From NCBI GenBank assembly GCA_013821585.1, contig JACDGO010000132.1, forward strand, positions 1 to 6,194: a DNA stretch of 6,194 nt. The letters run 5' to 3'. Positions within the stretch are counted from its first letter, which is position 1. Each line of letters opens with the position of its first letter. A model generated the notes under the pieces. It was not told where the DNA came from, did not search any database, and saw nothing but the letters and a program-made list of their open reading frames with translations. Below, piece by piece: positions 1 to 4,558 of the stretch. The translations under genes were made by a program, and so were the position numbers. Origin of the DNA: Sphingomonadaceae bacterium. GTDB lineage: Bacteria; Pseudomonadota; Alphaproteobacteria; Sphingomonadales; Sphingomonadaceae.

Positions 1-1
1 A

Positions 2-673
2 GACGTCGTCGATGTCGGCGTGCTCGGTCAGTCCGAATTCGGCACGCGTGCGCGCGTTCAGGCGGACGGCACGATCAAGCTGCCTTTCCTCGGCGTGCTC
101 AAGGTGACGGGTGACACGGCACTGACGCTCGCCGACAAGGTTTCGGCCCAGCTCAAGGCGGGCGGTTATTATGCGAAGCCGATCGTTACCGTCGACATCG
201 CGCTGTTCGCCAGCAACTACATCGTCGTGCTCGGCGAGGTCGGAACGCCGGGGCTGCAACCCGTCGATCGCACCTATCATTTGTCGGAAGTGATCGCGCG
301 CGCGGGCGGCATCCGCGAAGGCGGCGCCGACTATGTCGTGCTGACGCGCCGCGACGGGACGCCGCGCAATCTGCCGTTCGACAAGCTCGCGCGCGGCACC
401 GAGGCCGACGATCCGGTCGTCCAGGCCGGTGACAAGGTGTTCGTGCCCGCGTCCGAGCTGTTCTACATCTACGGGTCGGTCAACCAGCCAGGGGTCTATG
501 GCTTGCGCGCGGGGATGACGTTGCGCATGGCGCTCGGCCGCGCGGGCGGGATAGGCGCGAACGGATCCGACAAGCGGATCAAGGTGTATCACGACGGCAC
601 GGAGCGCAAGGTGGGACTTGATCAGCCGGTCCAACCTGGCGACGTGATCGTTATCGGCGAGCGCCTTTTTTAA
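2..673 (+). CDS. Polysaccharide export outer-membrane protein, Wza/EpsE type (5' end missing)
   Basis: This is the C-terminal 223 residues of a polysaccharide export protein; the frame is open to the window edge, so signal peptide and true start lie upstream. The GTG at 20 sits inside the conserved domain and is not a start. Visible parts are the end of a Poly_export domain (QADGTIKLPFLG, then GGYYAKPIVTVDI), followed by two SLBB-like beta-grasp repeats, one from VVLGEVGTPG to IARAGGI and one from IYGSVNQPGVY to LGRAGGI. The family forms the periplasmic and outer-membrane channel that exports exopolysaccharide in Wzx/Wzy systems. The protein ends at PGDVIVIGERLF, without the extra C-terminal amphipathic helix of E. 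coli Wza, so it resembles shorter family members such as GumB. The chain-length determinant starts 26 bases downstream on the same strand, as expected for its inner-membrane partner. The family call is firm; which polysaccharide it exports is unknown. Confidence 0.93.
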   Translation, partial: DVVDVGVLGQSEFGTRARVQADGTIKLPFLGVLKVTGDTALTLADKVSAQLKAGGYYAKPIVTVDIALFASNYIVVLGEVGTPGLQPVDRTYHLSEVIARAGGIREGGADYVVLTRRDGTPRNLPFDKLARGTEADDPVVQAGDKVFVPASELFYIYGSVNQPGVYGLRAGMTLRMALGRAGGIGANGSDKRIKVYHDGTERKVGLDQPVQPGDVIVIGERLF

Positions 674-686
674 CGCCTGGCGCTGC

Positions 687-691
687 AGGAG
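687..691 (+). promoter_or_regulatory. Ribosome binding site for the chain-length determinant gene
   Basis: AGGAG lies eight bases before the ATG at 700. It is the clearest Shine-Dalgarno sequence in the exopolysaccharide genes here. The three genes that follow start by overlap or direct abutment and have no comparable site, so this may be the main ribosome entry point for the cluster (inference). Confidence 0.75.
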
Positions 692-699
692 CAGTTTCG

Positions 700-2028
700 A
701 TGAGTCTCAAGCATTTCCTTTTGATCCTCGCGGCGCGGCGAGGAATCATCCTCGTCGCGGTGCTCGGCTGCTTCCTCGCGTCGATGATCGTCGCGCAACT
801 TCTGCCGCCGCGCTACAAGGCGACGACGCGGATCGTGCTCGACATCGTCAAGCCCGATCCGGTGACGGGTCAGGTGATCGCGTCGAACTTCCTGCGCGCC
901 TACACCCAGACGCAGATCGAACTGATCGAGGATTACCGCACCGCCGGCCGTGTCGTCGACGAGCTTGGCTGGGCGAACGATCCCGCGATCATCGCGCGCT
1001 TCAACGCATCGTCGGAGGCCGCAACGGGCGATATTCGCCGCTGGCTCGCGCAAGGAATCATCGCCAACACCAAGGCCGATCTGGTCGAAGGGAGCAACCT
1101 GCTCGAGATCAGCTATACCGATTCATCGGCGGAAGGCGCGAAGCGGACCGCCGATCTGGTCCGTCGCAGCTTCATGGAGCAGAGCCTCGAGTTCCAGCGG
1201 GAATCTGCGGCCAAGACGGCCGATTGGTTCGAAAAGCAGACCGTGGTCGCACGCCAGGCGCTGACCGATTCGGAAGCGGCGCGGACCGCCTACGCCAAGG
1301 CGAACGGGATCGTCGTCACGCCCAACAACGTCGATCTCGAGACCGAACGGCTCTCGCAACTGTCTTCGCAAGCGTCCGGCGGTGTCAGCGGTGGCGGGGG
1401 CGGCGGAGGGGCCAGCCCGACGACGACACAGCTCGACCTGCTCGACCAGCAGATCGCCCAGACGGCGACGCAGCTCGGCCCCAATCACCCCGCGCTTCAG
1501 GCGATGCAGCGCCAGCGATCGGTGCTCGCAGCAGCGGCGGCGCGCGAACGTCCGGCGAGCGGGCCGATGTCTTTCGGCCCAAGTCCTGGCATGGTCGCCG
1601 CGCAGAAGTCGCGCGTCATCGCCGACCGGGACAAGATCGACAAGCTCGACCAGCTTCAGCGCGACGTCGACCTGAAGAAAGACCAATATCTGAAATCGGC
1701 GGCGCGCTCGGCTGATCTGCGTCTTCAAGCAAACAGCGCCGACGCCGGCATGACGCCGCTCGGCGACGCGGCGGCGCCCGAGAAGCCCTTCTTCCCCAAC
1801 ATTCCGCTGATCGTCGCGGGATCGACCTTGCTCGGACTCGCGCTCGGCCTGTGCTGCGCGCTCCTGATCGAGCTGCTCGCGCGGCGTGTGCGCAGCGGTG
1901 GCGACCTCGAGCATGCGGCGGGCGCGCCGGTGTTCGCCACGATCCGCGCCGAACCCGCGCGCGAGCCTTTCTGGCGGCGGCTGTTCGGCTGGCCCGCGCG
2001 CCACGACGCGACGGGCGTCGAAGCATGA
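700..2028 (+). CDS. Wzz/EpsF-type polysaccharide chain-length determinant
   Basis: This 442-residue inner-membrane protein should be the polysaccharide co-polymerase that sets chain length and bridges the export channel to its cytoplasmic ATPase. A short cytoplasmic N-terminus precedes membrane segment 1 (about 16-35). The Wzz-type region follows (PPRYKATTRIVLD at 36-48, IELIEDYRTAGRVVDELG around 73-90). A long periplasmic helical, coiled-coil-prone part (about 145-345) includes LGPNHPALQAM at 259-269, typical of the GNVR region. The proline motif PEKPFFPN (360-367) leads into membrane segment 2 (about 368-393). A cytoplasmic tail follows (GDLEHAAGAPVFATI), resembling the linker that in fused proteins leads to a BY-kinase domain; here that domain is the next, separate gene. 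A glycine run lies at 231-237. The ATG at 700 is chosen for its AGGAG site. The stop overlaps the next start by four bases (ATGA). The Wzz family call is secure; the EpsF-like subtype is inferred from the neighbours. Confidence 0.93.
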   Translation: MSLKHFLLILAARRGIILVAVLGCFLASMIVAQLLPPRYKATTRIVLDIVKPDPVTGQVIASNFLRAYTQTQIELIEDYRTAGRVVDELGWANDPAIIARFNASSEAATGDIRRWLAQGIIANTKADLVEGSNLLEISYTDSSAEGAKRTADLVRRSFMEQSLEFQRESAAKTADWFEKQTVVARQALTDSEAARTAYAKANGIVVTPNNVDLETERLSQLSSQASGGVSGGGGGGGASPTTTQLDLLDQQIAQTATQLGPNHPALQAMQRQRSVLAAAAARERPASGPMSFGPSPGMVAAQKSRVIADRDKIDKLDQLQRDVDLKKDQYLKSAARSADLRLQANSADAGMTPLGDAAAPEKPFFPNIPLIVAGSTLLGLALGLCCALLIELLARRVRSGGDLEHAAGAPVFATIRAEPAREPFWRRLFGWPARHDATGVEA

Positions 2029-2720
2029 ATATGGAAAGCCCCATCACGCGCGACCCGAGCGAAATCGCGCCCGAAACCAGCGCCGAGGCGCCCGGCGCCT
2101 ATCAGTTCGTCCTGACCAACCCGACCGGCATCGAAGCGGAGGCGATCCGCTCGCTGCGCACGCGGACCATGGCGCAGCATGTCCGCGAGGGCAGGCGCGC
2201 GCTGACGCTCTGCACGCCGACAACCGGATCGGGATGCACCTTCGTCGCGACCAACCTCGCCATCGCCCTCGCGCAGATCGGCGTGAAGGTCGCGTTGATC
2301 GACGCCAATCTGCGCAGGCCGATGGTCGGCGAAGCGTTCGGCCTGCGCGCCGATGCGCCGGGCCTGGCCGACTATCTGTCCGATCCGGCGGTTTCCGACG
2401 ACGCGATCCTTCGCGAGACGCACGTCGCGGGCCTGTCGATCATTCCTGCCGGAAAGCGCGTCGCCAATCCGCAGGAACTCCTTTCGAGCGAGCGCTTCCG
2501 CGACCTCGCCGGCCGGATGCTGCGCGAGTTCGACCTGACGATCTTCGACACGCCGCCCACGAACAGCTGCACCGACGCGCAGCGCATCTCGACCATCACC
2601 GGCTATAGCCTGATCGTCGCGCGCAAGAACGCCAGCTACGTCGACGACATAGCGACGCTTTCCAAACTGCTCCGCGCCGATCGCTCGACGATCGTCGGTT
2701 GCGTGCTCAACGACTTTTAG
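2025..2720 (+). CDS. CpsD/EpsG-like BY-kinase-family ATPase with degenerate Walker A
   Basis: This 231-residue cytoplasmic P-loop protein is the expected partner of the preceding chain-length determinant. Family landmarks are an EX2RX2R motif (E39, R42, R45), which in CapB-type kinases lies at the ring interface, the P-loop region TPTTGSGCTF (64-73), Walker A' VALIDANLRRP (89-99), the IIPAG and NPQELLSSERF segment (139-158), and Walker B LTIFDTPP (171-178, D175). Three features are unusual. The Walker A lysine is replaced by Cys71 (codon TGC, 2235-2237), the second Asp of Walker A' is Asn95, and the protein stops at VGCVLNDF without the C-terminal tyrosine cluster that BY-kinases phosphorylate. 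The fold call is strong, but kinase activity is doubtful; it may act as a structural or regulatory partner. The start at 2025 overlaps the upstream stop. ATG at 2031 is an alternative, since GAAG (2020-2023) is better spaced for it. Confidence 0.88.
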   Translation: MNMESPITRDPSEIAPETSAEAPGAYQFVLTNPTGIEAEAIRSLRTRTMAQHVREGRRALTLCTPTTGSGCTFVATNLAIALAQIGVKVALIDANLRRPMVGEAFGLRADAPGLADYLSDPAVSDDAILRETHVAGLSIIPAGKRVANPQELLSSERFRDLAGRMLREFDLTIFDTPPTNSCTDAQRISTITGYSLIVARKNASYVDDIATLSKLLRADRSTIVGCVLNDF

Positions 2721-3584
2721 ATGGCAACGTATGTCGCCCGGCAGCCGGACTGGGCGCGATGGACGAGTCGTTGGCCGCTTTGGATCGGCCTCGCCGCGAT
2801 CGTCGTTCCGACCTTCATATCGCTCGCGCGGCAGGTGTGGACGTCGGAGGACGGCATCCAGGGGCCGATCGTGCTTGCGACGGGCGCCTGGCTGATCGCG
2901 CGCGACCGCGCGGCGATCGTCGCCGCGGCGCGCGCGGGTTCGCTGCCGCTCGGGCTCATCGCGCTCCTCTTCTGCCTGATCCTGTGGATCGTCGGGCGCA
3001 CCTTCGATTTCATTAGCGTCGAGGTCGCGGGCATGATGGGCGCGCTGTTCACCGTCGCCTATATGAACGTCGGCGCGGACGCGCTCAGGAAATTGTGGTT
3101 CCCGGTCCTCTATCTCTTGTTCCTGATCCCGCCGCCGGGATCGATCGTCGATCGCGCGACCGCACCGCTCAAGGAGTTCGTGTCCTGGGCAGCGACCGGC
3201 ATTCTCAGCCACGCGGGCTATCCCATCGTGCGGCAGGGCGTGACGCTCTATGTCGCGCAGTATCAGCTGCTGGTAGAGGACGCGTGCTCGGGGCTGCGCT
3301 CGCTGGTCAGTCTTGTCGCGATCAGCCTTTTCTACATCTACCTGCTGCACAACGCCTCGTGGCGCTATGCGCTCGCGCTGATGCTCTGGATCGTGCCGAT
3401 CGCGATCGCGGCGAATATCGTGCGCATCATCCTGCTCGTCCTCATCACCTATCACTGGGGCGATGCGGCGGCCCAGGGCTTTCTCCACGCGACGGCGGGC
3501 ATGGTGATGTTCGTCTTCGCGCTGCTCGGCATCGTCGCGATCGACTGGCTGATGCAGGCGGTTATCACCCGGGCGCGCCGCTGA
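2721..3584 (+). CDS. Exosortase (XrtV-like), membrane transpeptidase/protease
   Basis: This 287-residue polytopic membrane protein has about eight hydrophobic segments. Exosortases are proposed to cleave PEP-CTERM-type C-terminal sorting signals on exported proteins, in a sortase-like way. The catalytic triad is intact: Cys189 in EDACSGLRSL, Arg235 in ANIVRI and His256 in FLHATAG. The segment LFLIPPPG (133-140) followed by a conserved hydrophilic stretch is also typical of the family. The ATG follows the preceding TAG with no gap, in the same frame and without an obvious Shine-Dalgarno sequence, so its translation probably depends on the upstream gene. A separate epsI follows with a TGATG overlap. 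Exosortases linked to export genes and a stand-alone EpsI in sphingomonads are, as I recall, the type named exosortase V. The family is secure; the XrtV subtype is inferred from context, and type B is the main alternative. Confidence 0.93.
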   Translation: MATYVARQPDWARWTSRWPLWIGLAAIVVPTFISLARQVWTSEDGIQGPIVLATGAWLIARDRAAIVAAARAGSLPLGLIALLFCLILWIVGRTFDFISVEVAGMMGALFTVAYMNVGADALRKLWFPVLYLLFLIPPPGSIVDRATAPLKEFVSWAATGILSHAGYPIVRQGVTLYVAQYQLLVEDACSGLRSLVSLVAISLFYIYLLHNASWRYALALMLWIVPIAIAANIVRIILLVLITYHWGDAAAQGFLHATAGMVMFVFALLGIVAIDWLMQAVITRARR

Positions 3585-4273
3585 TGATCTCGCGGCGCGA
3601 CACGATCGCTGGCCTTGCGTGCCTCGCCGCCTCGGGCGCGGCGTTCGCGCTTAAGCCGCGCAACAGGCTCAACCTGCTCGGCGGCGCGCAGCTCGAGACG
3701 CTGGTCCCGCGCAGCTTCGCCGAGTGGAGCGAGCACGGTACCGGCGGCCTCGTCATTCCTTCCGACAACAGCCTCGCCGCGCGCCTCTACAGCCAGACCG
3801 TGGGGCGTGTCTTCACGCGCGAGGATGGGGCGGAAGTGATGCTGTTGATCGCCTATGGCGACACGCAGAGCGACACGCTCCAGCTTCACCGGCCGGAAAT
3901 CTGCTATCCGTTCTTCGGCTTTACCATCACACGCAACGAGGCGGTGCCGATCCCGCTCGCAAACGGCGTCGTCCTTCCTGGCCGCACGCTGACCGCCTCG
4001 ACCTACGACCGCAACGAGCAAGTCCTATATTGGACGCGGCTCGGCGAATATCTGCCGCAGGACGGCCGCGAGCAGCTCAAGGCGCGGCTACGCACCCAGA
4101 TTCACGGCTTCGTCGCGGACGGCATCCTGGTCCGCGTCTCGACGCTTGGCGACGACGCGGCGGCGGCGCTCGCGCTAAACCGGGAATTTGTCGCGGGACT
4201 GATGAAAGTAGTGCCAAGGCAGCTGCTGCCGGCGCTTGTCGGGTCGGAGGACGCGACGCGGCTCGCCGTCTGA
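3584..4273 (+). CDS. epsI: EpsI family exosortase-associated protein (V-type-like)
   Basis: This 229-residue protein is probably exported and anchored or released in the periplasm. EpsI proteins accompany exosortases, either fused to them or as the next gene; their biochemical role is unsettled. The family hallmark is HRPEICYPFFGF at 102-113, including Cys107, Tyr108 and Pro109. Other family-like parts are VMLLIAYGDTQSD (85-97), a tyrosine/tryptophan pair at 149-150 and the C-terminal strand DGILVRVSTLG (179-189). The N-terminus MISRRDTIAG followed by a hydrophobic stretch and AFA (20-22) resembles a twin-arginine signal peptide with a possible cleavage site after residue 22. The ATG overlaps the exosortase stop (TGATG at 3582-3586), and no other start upstream is better. 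It is the last gene before the rpoB leader and no clear terminator follows it. The EpsI call is firm; V-type is inferred. Confidence 0.9.
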   Translation: MISRRDTIAGLACLAASGAAFALKPRNRLNLLGGAQLETLVPRSFAEWSEHGTGGLVIPSDNSLAARLYSQTVGRVFTREDGAEVMLLIAYGDTQSDTLQLHRPEICYPFFGFTITRNEAVPIPLANGVVLPGRTLTASTYDRNEQVLYWTRLGEYLPQDGREQLKARLRTQIHGFVADGILVRVSTLGDDAAAALALNREFVAGLMKVVPRQLLPALVGSEDATRLAV

Positions 4274-4307
4274 CCTCCGAAGGCGACAAATTGCCGGTTC
4301 GAGCCCC

Positions 4308-4336
4308 CTTCCCTTTCCCGTCCCTTCGCCCTATAT
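4308..4336 (+). promoter_or_regulatory. Candidate alphaproteobacterial housekeeping promoter for rpoB
   Basis: CTTCCC (4308-4313) and CTATAT (4331-4336) are separated by 17 bases. The downstream hexamer matches the alphaproteobacterial -10 pattern CTATAT exactly; the upstream one matches CTTGAC at four of six positions. Transcription would start near 4343 and give a leader of about 215 bases before rpoB. It is the only A/T-rich hexamer of this kind in the intergenic stretch. The -35 match is weak and lies in a C/T-rich run, so this remains a candidate. Confidence 0.45.
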
Positions 4337-4407
4337 AGCCTCCATACGACATCTTCGGCCTGCCCTCGTTTTCGAACGATGGCGGTCGCCTTCCCGCCCT
4401 CGGGACA

Positions 4408-4430
4408 CGACCGCCTGGCGAGGCGGATCG
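4408..4430 (+). other. Hairpin in the rpoB leader
   Basis: CCGCCT (4411-4416) pairs perfectly with AGGCGG (4421-4426) around a four-base GGCG loop. CGA (4408-4410) can pair with TCG (4428-4430) if A4427 is bulged. No T run follows, so it is not an intrinsic terminator. It lies in the presumed untranslated leader between the candidate promoter and the terminator-like hairpin. Its function is unknown; short GC-rich hairpins also arise by chance at this base composition. Confidence 0.4.
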
Positions 4431-4470
4431 CGACGAATTGGGGGCTCAGGCAAGGTTCAACGCGCGAGCA

Positions 4471-4505
4471 GTGCGGTTCCCACGGCGGGAGCGCGCACCT
4501 TTTTT
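4471..4505 (+). terminator. Terminator-like hairpin with T tract in the rpoB leader (possible attenuator)
   Basis: GTGCG (4471-4475) pairs with CGCAC (4494-4498). Above a single bulged G (4493), GTTCCC (4476-4481) pairs with GGGAGC (4487-4492) through one G-U pair, closing a five-base ACGGC loop. After one C, six T residues follow (4500-4505). This is the shape of a Rho-independent terminator reading on the + strand. It lies 53 bases before the rpoB ATG and downstream of the candidate promoter. It could therefore end exopolysaccharide transcripts or attenuate rpoB transcription, as an attenuator does between rplL and rpoB in E. coli. The structure was worked out by hand; its activity is inference. 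Confidence 0.55.
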
Positions 4506-4542
4506 CGTGGCGGCGCCCGCAAGCGCCCGCCGAGGCGATTTG

Positions 4543-4547
4543 AAGGA
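4543..4547 (+). promoter_or_regulatory. Ribosome binding site of rpoB
   Basis: AAGGA lies 11 bases before the ATG at 4559 and only two bases before an in-frame GTG at 4550. The spacing favours the ATG, which also gives the usual alphaproteobacterial RpoB N-terminus (MATQLAP). Confidence 0.6.
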
Positions 4548-4558
4548 TTGTGACCAAC

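Noticed and set aside
20..22. GTG as start of the export protein
   Set aside because: The frame is open upstream and the preceding residues (DVVDVG) fit the conserved Poly_export domain, so this is an internal valine of a gene cut by the window edge.
660..684. Six-base inverted repeat AGCGCC/GGCGCT after the export gene
   Set aside because: The T run lies in the loop rather than after the stem, so it is not a terminator; the next gene starts 26 bases after the stop and is probably co-transcribed.
1725..3488. Antisense open frame of 587 codons across the exopolysaccharide genes
   Set aside because: Its product is dominated by Arg, Asp, Glu and Ala with no recognisable domain, and it spans parts of three well-supported + strand genes. 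It is a typical artefact of high-GC coding DNA read in reverse.
4282..4295. Small hairpin just after epsI
   Set aside because: Only five pairs including one G-U, and no T tract follows, so it cannot be called as the operon terminator.
4379..4543. 54-codon open frame in the rpoB leader (starts MAVAFPPSG)
   Set aside because: It has no ribosome binding site, codon use unlike the neighbouring genes and no recognisable sequence. It is notable only because it runs through the terminator-like hairpin and stops at the rpoB ribosome binding site, so it was not called as a leader peptide.
4550..4552. GTG as alternative rpoB start
   Set aside because: It is only two bases from the AAGGA site, and the ATG nine bases later gives the usual N-terminus.
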